NCBI RefSeq assembly: GCF_015864665.1
Contig: NZ_JADYWU010000001.1
Coordinates: 992,001 to 1,056,000, forward strand
Source: Salinibacterium sp. SWN167
GTDB taxonomy: Bacteria > Actinomycetota > Actinomycetes > Actinomycetales > Microbacteriaceae
Reading direction: 5' to 3'
Length of the DNA: 64,000 nt
Below the pieces are notes generated by a model. The model made no database searches and was not told where the DNA came from. It saw nothing but the letters and a program-made list of their open reading frames with translations. Position 1 is the stretch's first letter; each line of letters opens with the position of its first letter. Positions 43,018 through 51,800 of this stretch are shown here, one piece after another. The position numbers and the translations under genes are program-made.

Positions 43018-43344
43018 GTGCCAACTCTATGTTCTCCGGATGCACGAGCTGCCGAATGACACTTCGCCCGACGGTTTGATTGCGAACGATCTCACAGAGC
43101 ATCCGCAATTGCACGCGGGGAAACAGTCCGGGCCAGAATTTGAGGCATTCCCCGGCTTGTGGAAACTTAGCCGTAACACTCACAGGCCACGTTTAACGTC
43201 TACGAAACATAACTGAGGGGCTACCGAAACGCTGAGACGGGATGCTTTGTCGTGCGGGTCAGTGGGAGTGGAATAACCCGACACTCACTGACAATCCGCA
43301 AAAGCATCCGTGTGCACAGGGCGCACAAAGCGAAAGAGGTTGAG
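43018..43344. other. Intergenic stretch upstream of amt
   Basis: About 327 nt. No gene is supported here. It holds the promoter region of amt with two GAAAC half-sites at GlnR spacing (43193-43230) and the ribosome site (AGAGG at 43335). Confidence 0.6.
43193..43230 (+). promoter_or_regulatory. GlnR-like nitrogen regulator site
   Basis: TTAAC (43193-43197), N6, GAAAC (43204-43208) match the published GlnR half-site pair (GTnAC-N6-GAAAC). A second GAAAC lies at 43226-43230, exactly 22 bp after the first, the expected period; its partner at 43215-43219 is poor. The site is 115 nt before the amt start. GlnR activates amtB in other actinobacteria. Confidence 0.55.
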
Positions 43345-44562
43345 ATGGATACAGTCGTATGGGTACTCATTAGCACTGCATTAGTGCTGCTCATGACCCC
43401 CGGTTTGGCATTCTTTTACGGTGGACTCGTAAAAGAGAAGTCAGTAGTCAGCATGATGATGATGAGCTTCGGATCGCTCGGCCTTGTTGCCGTTCTCTGG
43501 ATCCTCATCGGCGCAAACATGAGCTCGATCGATGGTTCGATCTGGTCATTCGCGGGTAACCCGTTCAGCAACTTCGGTCAAGAAGGCGTCGCCGGCTCTG
43601 ACCTCCTCGTTGTGGCATTCGGTGGAACCTTCGCCATCATCACCACCGCACTTATCTCTGGTGCCATCGCAGACCGTGCTCGCTTCGGACCCTGGATGAT
43701 CTACACCGGTGTGTGGGCAACGCTCGTTTACTTCCCTGTCGCTGCATGGGTATGGGGCGGTGGCTGGATCCAGAACCTCGGAGATAGCCTCGGTGGCCTT
43801 CCTGCCGTTATCGACTACGCCGGTGGTACCGCCGTTCACATCAACGCTGGTGCAGCCGCTCTCGGACTCGCCCTGGTACTCGGCAAGCGTGTTGGCTTCA
43901 ACAAGAACATCACGCAGCCTCACAACGTTCCTCTCGTCCTTATCGGTGCAGCACTGCTCTGGTTCGGTTGGTTCGGATTCAACGCCGGTGCGTCTAGCGA
44001 CCCCGACGAGGCCGGCCTGATCGTGTTCAACACGCTCGCCGCTCCTGCCGCAGCAATCCTCGGTTGGATCGTTGTTGAGAAGCTCCGTACGGGTAAGGCC
44101 ACCGCAGTCGGCGCCGTTTCAGGTGTTGTTGCTGGTCTCGTTGCCATCACCCCCGCTTGTGCAAACCTGACGCCCGGTTGGGCTTTGGTTCTCGGTGTTG
44201 TCGCCGGTGCCGTCTGTGCTCTCGCAATTGAGCTCAAGTACAACCTCGGCTTCGATGACTCGCTCGACGTAGTGGGACTCCACCTCGTCGCCGGCATCAT
44301 CGGAACCATCTATCTTGGCTTCTTCGCCACCGACACCGGACTCTTCACTGGTGGAGATGCGGGACAGCTCGCCGTTCAGACGATCAGCGTGCTCGCCGTA
44401 GCAATCTTCTCCTTCGTAATGTCCTGGTTGATCGGAACCGCGATTCAGAAGACCATCGGATTCCGCGTTACTTCGGAAGAAGAAATTGCTGGTATCGACC
44501 TCGCCGTCCACGGCGAGTCGGGTTATGCACTGTCGACGCAGGAAACTGTATCGGCTAAGTAG
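43345..44562 (+). CDS. amt: Ammonium transporter
   Basis: A 405-residue Amt/MEP/Rh channel with eleven hydrophobic segments. The signature ALISGAIADRARF, DYAGGTAVHINAGAAALGLALVLGKR (the first pore histidine) and FDDSLDVVGLHLVAGIIG (second pore histidine, GLHLVAG) are intact. The ATG at 43345 follows an AGAGG site; an upstream in-frame start would add 31 residues that are not membrane-like. No glnK or glnD follows, unlike the usual amtB-glnK operon, and a terminator follows directly. Control by a GlnR-type regulator is suggested upstream. Confidence 0.96.
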   Translation: MDTVVWVLISTALVLLMTPGLAFFYGGLVKEKSVVSMMMMSFGSLGLVAVLWILIGANMSSIDGSIWSFAGNPFSNFGQEGVAGSDLLVVAFGGTFAIITTALISGAIADRARFGPWMIYTGVWATLVYFPVAAWVWGGGWIQNLGDSLGGLPAVIDYAGGTAVHINAGAAALGLALVLGKRVGFNKNITQPHNVPLVLIGAALLWFGWFGFNAGASSDPDEAGLIVFNTLAAPAAAILGWIVVEKLRTGKATAVGAVSGVVAGLVAITPACANLTPGWALVLGVVAGAVCALAIELKYNLGFDDSLDVVGLHLVAGIIGTIYLGFFATDTGLFTGGDAGQLAVQTISVLAVAIFSFVMSWLIGTAIQKTIGFRVTSEEEIAGIDLAVHGESGYALSTQETVSAK

Positions 44563-44577
44563 AGCCCACAACCTCGG

Positions 44578-44615
44578 GAGGGGCACAGTTGTTATCGCAA
44601 CTGTGTCCCTCTTTT
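44578..44615 (+). terminator. amt terminator
   Basis: Fourteen-base arms (44578-44591 and 44598-44611) pair with one wobble around a 6-nt loop, followed by TTTT at 44612-44615. It begins 16 nt past the amt stop. Confidence 0.85.
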
Positions 44616-44669
44616 GGCGTTAACAAACGATGTGGTGCTAACGAACAATCTGGCGCTAACGAACGAACC
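44616..44669. repeat. Three 18-bp tandem repeats
   Basis: Three consecutive 18-bp units (44616, 44634 and 44652) share GG-GCTAACGAAC-like sequence with a few differences. They lie between the amt terminator and the pdxH hairpin. No coding role is apparent. Confidence 0.75.
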
Positions 44670-44705
44670 CCGCGCCCTCTGGTGTGTGCCAGGGGAAGCG
44701 GGGTT
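44666..44705 (-). terminator. Hairpin near the end of pdxH
   Basis: AACCCCGC (44666-44673) pairs with GCGGGGTT (44698-44705), with an inner CTGG/CCAG stem. It lies 61 nt past the pdxH stop and may end its transcript. Confidence 0.5.
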
Positions 44706-44765
44706 TCGTCGTGCGCGCACGTGCGCGTACACGGAGGTAGGCGTGCGCGTCGTCGAGGCTCGTTA

Positions 44766-45407
44766 TTAGGGCTGCAACCGCATCCGCTCCCAGTTGCCAG
44801 AGGCGGCGCGCGTGAAGCGCACGCGGTCGTGGAGGCGTGAACTGCGACCCTGCCAGAACTCGATCGTGGTGGCGTGCACCATGAAACCGCCCCAGTCATC
44901 AGGGCGGGGCACATCGCGGCCCTCGAACTCGGCTTCAAGTTCGATCACACGTTCTTCGAGCAGTGCACGGGATGCGATGGGTTGCGATTGTTCGCTGGCG
45001 TGCGCCGCGATCTGGCTGCCTCGCGGTCGTGTGGCGAAGTAGGCGTCTGAAAGGGCTGTGGCGATGGGCCGAGCTATTCCTTGCACGAGCACTTGCCGGT
45101 GGATCGAATACCAGGGGAAAACAAGCGCTGCTGCCGGGTTCGCGAGCAGTGCGCGGCCCTTGATGGAGCTGTAGTTCGTAAAGAACTCGAATCCCGTGTC
45201 GTCGATGGCGCGCAGCAGCACGGTGCGGCTGCTGGGGGAGCCGTCGGCATCCACGGTCGATAGCACCATGGCGTTGGGCTCGTAGACGTTCGCGTCGCTG
45301 GCGTTTGCTAGCCAGAGCCGGAATTGTTCTATGGGGTCGGCGAGCACATCCGAATCATTGAGCGGCAGCTGGCCGTAGTCGGTGTGGGTGCTCAATGGGT
45401 CGGACAC
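44766..45407 (-). CDS. pdxH: Pyridoxamine 5'-phosphate oxidase
   Basis: A 213-residue FMN enzyme that makes pyridoxal 5'-phosphate. Recognisable parts: ADPIEQFRLWLANA at the N-terminus, AMVLSTVDADGSPSSRTVLLRAID, FEFFTNYSSIKGRALLANP (FMN site), LVFPWYSIHRQVLVQG, RPRGSQIAAHASEQSQPI and the C-terminal EFWQGRSSRLHDRVRF with active-site arginines. Length and motifs are complete. It is 36 nt downstream of nhaA on the same strand and may be co-transcribed. Confidence 0.96.
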   Translation of the reverse strand: MSDPLSTHTDYGQLPLNDSDVLADPIEQFRLWLANASDANVYEPNAMVLSTVDADGSPSSRTVLLRAIDDTGFEFFTNYSSIKGRALLANPAAALVFPWYSIHRQVLVQGIARPIATALSDAYFATRPRGSQIAAHASEQSQPIASRALLEERVIELEAEFEGRDVPRPDDWGGFMVHATTIEFWQGRSSRLHDRVRFTRAASGNWERMRLQP

Positions 45408-45443
45408 AGTGATCCTTTCGACAGCGTGCGTGAGGCGCGCTGC

Positions 45444-46709
45444 TTAGTCTTCGTCTTCGATGAGAGCCTTGTTGCGGTCGGGAATGCCGTCGTCGTTCAT
45501 GTCGCGTCTGCGGGCGAGACGGGAGTCCCAGCGGAGGCTGATCGCGGCGAATATCGCGGCCAGGCCTGTTCCGATAAGGATCGCAAGCTTTGCTCCGGTG
45601 GTGTGCTCGCTGTCGGGGAACGAGAGCTCTGCGATGAGCAGAGAGACTGTGAAGCCGATTCCCGTGAGGAATCCGATGGGTAAGAGGTCTCGCAACCCGA
45701 TCGAGTCGGCGAGACGGAACTTTGTCACCTTGGTGATGAGAGCGGTGGTGCCGAGCACACCAATAATCTTTCCGACCACCAGTCCAACGATGATGGCAGC
45801 AACAACGGGCTGCACAATCACCTCGCTGGCGGTTTCGCCATCTCCACCGAGGGAGACTCCAGCGGCAAAGAAGGCGAAGATCGGCAACGCGATGCCGGAT
45901 GAGGTGGGGCGCACCGCATCGTCGAACGCGTGCGTTCGGGTGTCTTTCTCTCCGTGCACGAGCTTGGCGGGAACGGTGAAGCCGAGAACAACGCCGGCGA
46001 TAGTCGCGTGAACTCCGGAGTCGTGCATGAACGCCCACGCCACAAGCGCCAAGGGGAGCAGCAGCCACCAGCGAGGTTTGCGCGATCGAACGACAACAGC
46101 AAAGAGCACAATCGCGATGAGTGAGAACAGCAGCGAAAGCAGGTCGATGCTTTCGGTGTAGAAGAGGGCAATGATGATGATCGCGAGCAGATCATCCACG
46201 ACAGCCATCGTGAGCAGGAAGGTGCGTAGCGCGCGCGGGAGGCCGCGGCCGAAGATGGCGAGCACGGCGAGAGCGAACGCGATGTCGGTGGCGGTGGGGA
46301 TTGCCCAGCCGCCGAGTGCGGTGGAGTCACCCGAGACAAGGATGATCAGCGTGAAGAGAAGCGCGGGAAAGAGCATTCCGCCGATCGCAGCGAAGACCGG
46401 AACAGCGGCTTCGCGAGGTTTGCGCAGGCTGCCAGCTACAAGCTCTTGCTTAAGTTCGACGCCAACCACGAAGAAGAAGATCGCGAGCAGGCCGTCAGCA
46501 GCCCAGGTGGCGAGGGTGAGGTTAAGGTGCAGCGACTCGGGGCCGACCGTGGTTTCGGCAAGGGCTGCGTAGCCTTCACGCCACGGCGAGTTCGCCCAGA
46601 TGAGCGCGATCGCAGCGGCAACCATCAGCAGGATTCCACTGGTGGTTTCCATGGTGACCCACCGGCGTACTCGCTTGCGGGGGCTCAGTTTCTTGACGGA
46701 TGTGGTCAC
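45444..46709 (-). CDS. nhaA: Na+/H+ antiporter NhaA
   Basis: A 421-residue antiporter that expels sodium in exchange for protons. Signatures: FFFVVGVELKQELVAGSLRKP, PTATDIAFALAVLAIFG (Asp in TDIAFA) and TMAVVDDLLAIIIIALFYT (the paired aspartates). Membrane helices are complete; the tail (RRRDMNDDGIPDRNKALIEDED) is charged and cytoplasmic. GTG at 46709 gives a normal N-terminus (VTTSVKKLSPRKRVRR); starts further upstream would add 56 non-membrane residues. There is no strong ribosome site at the GTG. Regulator NhaR is not present nearby. Confidence 0.93.
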   Translation of the reverse strand: MTTSVKKLSPRKRVRRWVTMETTSGILLMVAAAIALIWANSPWREGYAALAETTVGPESLHLNLTLATWAADGLLAIFFFVVGVELKQELVAGSLRKPREAAVPVFAAIGGMLFPALLFTLIILVSGDSTALGGWAIPTATDIAFALAVLAIFGRGLPRALRTFLLTMAVVDDLLAIIIIALFYTESIDLLSLLFSLIAIVLFAVVVRSRKPRWWLLLPLALVAWAFMHDSGVHATIAGVVLGFTVPAKLVHGEKDTRTHAFDDAVRPTSSGIALPIFAFFAAGVSLGGDGETASEVIVQPVVAAIIVGLVVGKIIGVLGTTALITKVTKFRLADSIGLRDLLPIGFLTGIGFTVSLLIAELSFPDSEHTTGAKLAILIGTGLAAIFAAISLRWDSRLARRRDMNDDGIPDRNKALIEDED

Positions 46710-46952
46710 AAAATTCCAGACGTTGAGGTTCGTCAGCGGGGTCGCCGACACAATCGCCGACCAGACTTCCCGGCACTCCGCTCGCAATTCTACCGGGTGT
46801 GCGCCTGAGGGAGTGCACGGAAAGGCCGCGGGCCTGACCATGCGCTCCACTGACCATGGGAGTTGTCTCAGAATCACGCCTCAGGCTTGCTGACGGCCAC
46901 TCACTAAGGAAGCGTGGGGGTTTCATCTCGCTGAACCTGGAAGGACGAACAT

Positions 46953-47234
46953 ATGCTCACCCTCACCGAAACAGCCACCACGGTCGTCAAGACGATCGTC
47001 GAGCAGGACCCCAATACGGAAGCCTCGGGCCTCCGCATTAATGGGGAACCTGGTGCCCCTAACCTCACCGTTGCCGTCGTTGCGGCACCCGAGGCTGGCG
47101 ACTCTGTCGTCGAAGCTGACGGCGCCCGCGTTTTTCTTGAAGAGAACGCCTCGGTCGCATTGAGCGACAAGACGCTCGATGCCAGCGTGGGCGAGAACGG
47201 CGCAGTGAACTTCGCCATTGTCGACAACGCTTGA
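46953..47234 (+). CDS. IscA/HesB-like protein without cysteines
   Basis: A 93-residue protein with the HesB-like pattern: LTLTETATTVVKTIVEQDPNTEASGLRINGE near the start, VVEADGARVFLEENASVALSDKTLDAS in the middle (the LDxxxS/G segment), and VNFAIVDN at the end. True A-type carriers use three cysteines (one after the LDYV segment and a CGCG-type tail); no cysteine is present anywhere here. Actinobacteria carry similar cysteine-free members, which cannot carry Fe-S clusters in the usual way. A good AAGGACG ribosome site precedes it. It is divergent from nhaA. Confidence 0.8.
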   Translation: MLTLTETATTVVKTIVEQDPNTEASGLRINGEPGAPNLTVAVVAAPEAGDSVVEADGARVFLEENASVALSDKTLDASVGENGAVNFAIVDNA

Positions 47235-47248
47235 TTAGCCACTACTTC

Positions 47249-47279
47249 TGTAGCTAAACCAGATTGTAGCTAGACCAGA
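47249..47279. repeat. Fifteen-bp direct repeat
   Basis: TGTAGCTAAACCAGA (47249-47263) and TGTAGCTAGACCAGA (47265-47279) differ at one base and are 16 bp apart. They lie between the convergent IscA-like and coiled-coil genes. Confidence 0.7.
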
Positions 47280-47312
47280 ACTCGTCGGCGCGCGGTCGAT
47301 TGAATTCTGTAC

Positions 47313-48611
47313 CTAGTAGCGGGCGAGAGCGTCAGCATCGCGAGCATGAGTAACCGACCGGCGAATAGCATCCAATGCTTCAACCGGATCAGTCTCAGCT
47401 TCAGCGATCATTAGCTGGCGCTCCGCCTCTGCTAGTCGAGTGCGGGCGCGCGCACTTGCGCCACTGCGTCCCACAAGCTCGTGCACGACGGAGATCTGAC
47501 TCCGCGCTGCCACCAGGGTCCCTTGGTAGGCCGCGCGTGCGTGTTCAAACCGCTGTTGCTGGTTACGCGCCGTCGCAAGAGCCGTATCTAACTCAGCAGC
47601 AGCATCCCCGAGCAGGGCCAACTGCTCAAACGGATCATGAAGAACTCCGGATGCCGGCGCCGTCTGCTCGAGCGCCCTTTCGTTGGCGGCGATTGCAGTC
47701 ACAATGCGCGCTCCACTCTCGGGATCGGGAGCAGTCTCTCGTGCCACCCGCGCTTCGAGCAGGTCGCTCGCGCTGTCCGAGCGCATCCGAGTCACCGCAG
47801 CGTCGGCTTGGGGTAGTTCGTTGAGGGCGCTCTCGGCAGCAGACACGGCGCGATCAGCGCGATGCAGAGCAGTGGCTGCGGTGTGGAGGGTGTCGGTGAC
47901 CGCGTTGACTCCGGTGGGGCTGATGCCGGGAGCTGCGGCATCCAGTGCTGTCTCGCTCTCATCGAGGGTGGTGCTCGCTGTATCGAGGTGGTGACGTGCA
48001 GCTTTCACCGCTGACTCAACGTAGGTGGTTGCGAGCTCCGCGACTGTGTCCTGCGCCGTGGTCTGCCGCAACCGCACAGCCGTCAATCGGGCTCGCAATT
48101 GCTGTTCTGTCTCCGCTGCGCCTACCTCGCCCCGACGCCGCTCAGTGAAGGCGGTATCGAAGCGATCGAGCTTCGCGAGTGCCTGTTCGCACAGGGCTGT
48201 CATCTGCAAGGTGATGCGGCGGCGCACATGGTCGGCCGTCGCGGAGACGTCGTCACGCTGCTGGCCGAGTCGAAAGGCTTCCGTGAGCTGGCCGCGCGCT
48301 TCGGCAAGAGCACTCGCAAAGTCGCGGGAGGTTGCGGCGCCGAACTGGGCCACCGCAAAACCGAGTTCGTAGTCGGCCTCGCGCACCCGATCATCCAGCG
48401 TCACCAACAGGCTGGCCGCGCGAGATTCCAAGGCCGACTGCGACGACGTTCCCCGGATGCCGCGGTCGCCTCCGCGACGAAACAAGACGATGAAAGCGAT
48501 AACCCCGATCGCCAGCACGAGCACGACGACAGTGGCGACGGCGATCGTGGTGCCGCGCACGAGTTCGGCGGTGTCGGTGGCGACGAGGAGGGGCAGGGCA
48601 TGAGGCACCAT
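47313..48611 (-). CDS. Membrane-anchored coiled-coil protein
   Basis: A 432-residue protein with one hydrophobic helix near residues 20-45 followed by a basic segment and then almost wholly alpha-helical, alanine/arginine/glutamate-rich sequence with heptad-like patterns. It resembles the C-terminal coiled-coil half of actinobacterial TPM-domain proteins, but the N-terminal TPM phosphatase-like domain is missing: only about 20 residues precede the helix. Either this is a distinct short member or a truncated one. Function is unknown. Confidence 0.75.
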   Translation of the reverse strand: MVPHALPLLVATDTAELVRGTTIAVATVVVLVLAIGVIAFIVLFRRGGDRGIRGTSSQSALESRAASLLVTLDDRVREADYELGFAVAQFGAATSRDFASALAEARGQLTEAFRLGQQRDDVSATADHVRRRITLQMTALCEQALAKLDRFDTAFTERRRGEVGAAETEQQLRARLTAVRLRQTTAQDTVAELATTYVESAVKAARHHLDTASTTLDESETALDAAAPGISPTGVNAVTDTLHTAATALHRADRAVSAAESALNELPQADAAVTRMRSDSASDLLEARVARETAPDPESGARIVTAIAANERALEQTAPASGVLHDPFEQLALLGDAAAELDTALATARNQQQRFEHARAAYQGTLVAARSQISVVHELVGRSGASARARTRLAEAERQLMIAEAETDPVEALDAIRRSVTHARDADALARY

Positions 48612-48621
48612 GCACCGTATT

Positions 48622-48846
48622 CTAGGGCGGTTTGTCGCGAGAACTGGGGGTGGGGCTACCGGGTGAGTCTGGCGAAACTCGTGGTTGTTGCACGCTTTCT
48701 GGAGGTAACTCGCTTAAGGTGGCGGTGTGTGGCGTGCAGATAGAGTTTCCGATGATTTCACGGTCGACCCAGATTCGGGCGACCATGACGTTGACGACGG
48801 CGAAAACGAGCACGCTCACGCCCACGTTCAAGTAACAGCGCCTCAC
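48622..48846 (-). CDS. Possible small membrane protein
   Basis: A 74-residue open frame starting with GTG at 48846. The first half is codon-biased like real genes and forms a hydrophobic helix (GVSVLVFAVVNVMVARIW), while the second half is proline- and serine-rich. It ends 10 nt before the coiled-coil gene on the same strand. The overlapping plus-strand frame from 48727 is also open and codon-biased, so only one of the two can be the main product. Support is modest. Confidence 0.4.
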   Translation of the reverse strand: MRRCYLNVGVSVLVFAVVNVMVARIWVDREIIGNSICTPHTATLSELPPESVQQPRVSPDSPGSPTPSSRDKPP

Positions 48847-48873
48847 ACGCTGAGTTTTGGTGAGCCGAACATT

Positions 48874-51800
48874 ATGGCCGGAAACGTTGCAGAGCCCACG
48901 TGGACGCTGTGGCGTTCACAATTGTCAGAACTGGGTGGGCGTTCGCCGCTCATCCACTTCGTTGATTCGCCTCGCACGCGAGTCGATCTTTCGACGACGC
49001 ATCCCGGTGGTCTTGCCCAGTTCATCACCGGTAAGCGCACTCTGTTGTCGAGCCTCATCCGCGATGATGTCGCCCTGCGCTCGGCGAAGACAGCCGCTGG
49101 GGCTGTTGCCGCCAAGGGCCTCGAGCTGGCAACTGCCCGCGGCATTGACTCGGTGCACCTGGGAATCGGTATCGCTCGCTGGACCCACGATGACGTCGAA
49201 TTCTGCGGCCCCGTCTTGCTGCGCCCGCTCGCGATTCGCCGTCATGGCCGCGACTTCGAGCTCAAGCTTCGGGGCAGCGCCTTCTTGAACCCTGCGCTTG
49301 CTCGCGCTCTTGACGAACAGTTCCATTTGCGGCTCGATGCTGAATCGTTTGTCGCGCTCGCCGATGCCGACGGCACCTTCAAGCCGAACCCGGTTATTGA
49401 CCGGTTGCGTGGTCTTACCTCGCACCTCGACGCTTTCTCGGTCAGCCCACGCCTCGTGGTGTCGTCCTTTGCGGACGTCGCGCACGGTTTGGCCGATGAC
49501 GCTGTAGATCTCAAGCACCCCATCCTTGACGCGCTCGCCGGCAACACCGCTGCCGCGTGGACCATCAAGGAAGGTTATGCGCCGGTTCCCGCTCTCTCCG
49601 CTGATGAGCGCTCGCCGCAGACCGACAACCTACTGCTGGATGCGGATGCCGAACAAGAGAATGTGATTGCCCAAATCGAGGCAGGCAACTCTCTCGTCGT
49701 TCGCACCCTGCCCGGCACCGGTGGCACCCAAACCATCGTGAACGCCGTGGGTGCCCTTGTTGCTCAGAACAAGCGTGTTCTCGTTGTCAGCCCGCGTCGT
49801 GCATCGCTGCAATCGATCGCTGACCGCTTCGCCGACATCGGCCTGCCGGGTCTCGCGGTCGCACCGCGCACGCTTCGCCGCGACATCATCCGTTCCATTT
49901 CTCGCAGCGAGAAGGCCAGCCGTCCACAGATCGAAGACGTGGATGACGCCCTGCTGCGTTTGCGCAAGATTATGCTCGACTACCGCGAGTCGATGTCGGT
50001 GTCCGACGGTGTGCTCGGTGTCTCGGTGCTCGATTGCGTTTCGGAACTAAGCCGCTTGGCGCTGCTGCCGACACCGCCATCCACGACCGCGCGCTTGTCG
50101 CGCGAAGCAGTGGAAAAGCTTGCCAAGGATCGCAGCGCTGCCACTGGCGTGATCATCGCGGCCGCCAAGCTCGGCGAGTTCAAATATGGCCCCGGAGATT
50201 CGCCCTGGTATGGCGCTCAGTTCGCCAATGGTGCGGAAGCTCTCAAGGCTCACGGCATCGCTCAGCGGGCGAACGAGCAGTTGTCGTCGCTGCTGGATGT
50301 TGCCAACCGTCTTGTCTCGAACACGCGCATGCGTCCGTTCCAGAGCATCGATGAACTCGGCGTCTACTTGCGCCTGCTCGTTGATCTTCGAGAAACGCTC
50401 GACCGTTTCGTGCCGACCGTGTTCGACCGTGCAATTACCGAGTTGATTGCCGCTACTGCTCCGCGTCGCGATTTCCCCGATATGACGAGCACGAACCGCC
50501 GCCGTCTCAAGAAACTCGCGCTCGAATACGTGCGCCCCGGTGTTCGCGTAACCGACATGCATGGTGCCCTCAAGCGCATCCAAAAGCAGCGGGTGCTGTG
50601 GCACCGTTTCGTGGCCGAAGGTGCGAGTCCTGCCGTTCCCGTGGGTATTGGTGAAGTGCAGCGGTCGTATCAGCAGGTCTCAGATGACCTCGCTGCTCTC
50701 GACATCCCGCTCGGCATCGCTGACTCGCACATGAACCTCTCGAGCCTCCCGATCCCGTTCTTGATTGAGAAGGTTGAGTCGCTCGCGGCTGAATCTGATG
50801 TGCTCAACAACCTGCAGGAACGCACCGCCCTCATGGGCAGCTTGCGCGACCTGAAGTTGAACCCGCTGATCGAAGACCTGGCTCAGCGTCATGTTCCCGA
50901 AGATCAAGTGGCGGCTGAACTCGAACTGTCGTGGTGGAAGTCGGCCCTCGATTCCATGCTCGAAGTCGACCGTGCGCTGCTGAACGCCAATACGAGCGTT
51001 GTCGATCGGCTCGAGGCAGACTTCCGCCTCGTCGATGAAGCGCACGCATCCGCCAATGCCAAGCAGCTCTCGTGGCAGATCGCCGAAAACTGGAAAATCG
51101 GTCTCGTTGACTGGCCAGATGAGGCGAGTGCGCTCAAGCGTGCCCTCGCCAAAGAGCGGCTCACGTCATTCGACGTGCAGACCTCGGCCCCGCACTTGTC
51201 GCGCACGATCGCGCCCGTCTGGCTTGCCTCTCCCTACGAAATTGACTCTGTTGTCGACACCATGCCGTTCGACACTGTCGTGCTGGTTGACGCCGGTGCT
51301 GTCACGGTGGCCGAAGCGGCGGGAGCAATCCGCCGCTCGAAGCAAGTCGTTGTCATTGGCGACCCTGTTATCCAGTCGCCGACACCGTTCGAAACGGCGG
51401 TGCGCGATGTGACCGGCGATGCTGCCCCACTCGTTGACGATGACACGCGCGAAGCACTCGTTGATGACTCCGCTTTCGCGAAGCTCAGCGGCTTGTTGCC
51501 GACCCTCACGCTCACGCGCAGCTACCGTCCCGGTGGTGAAGAGCTTGCCGAGCTCGTTAATCGTCGTTTCTACGACGGTCAGATTGAGTCGCTGCCCTGG
51601 GCTGGAAGTTTCCTCGGTCACGGCAGCCTCGCTGTCAGTTACGTCGCTGACGGAATCGGAATGCCCGACCCTGACTCTGGTGCTGTCGAAAGCCCTGATG
51701 CCGAAGTCTCTCGCGTTGTCGAACTCGTGCTCGACCACGCCACCAAGCGTCCGCAAGAGTCGCTCATGGTCATCACGGCAAGCCCCGTGCATTCCGTTCG

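Noticed and set aside
44563-44765. A small gene between amt and pdxH
   Set aside because: The open frame covers a terminator, tandem repeats and a hairpin; no domain or ribosome site supports it.
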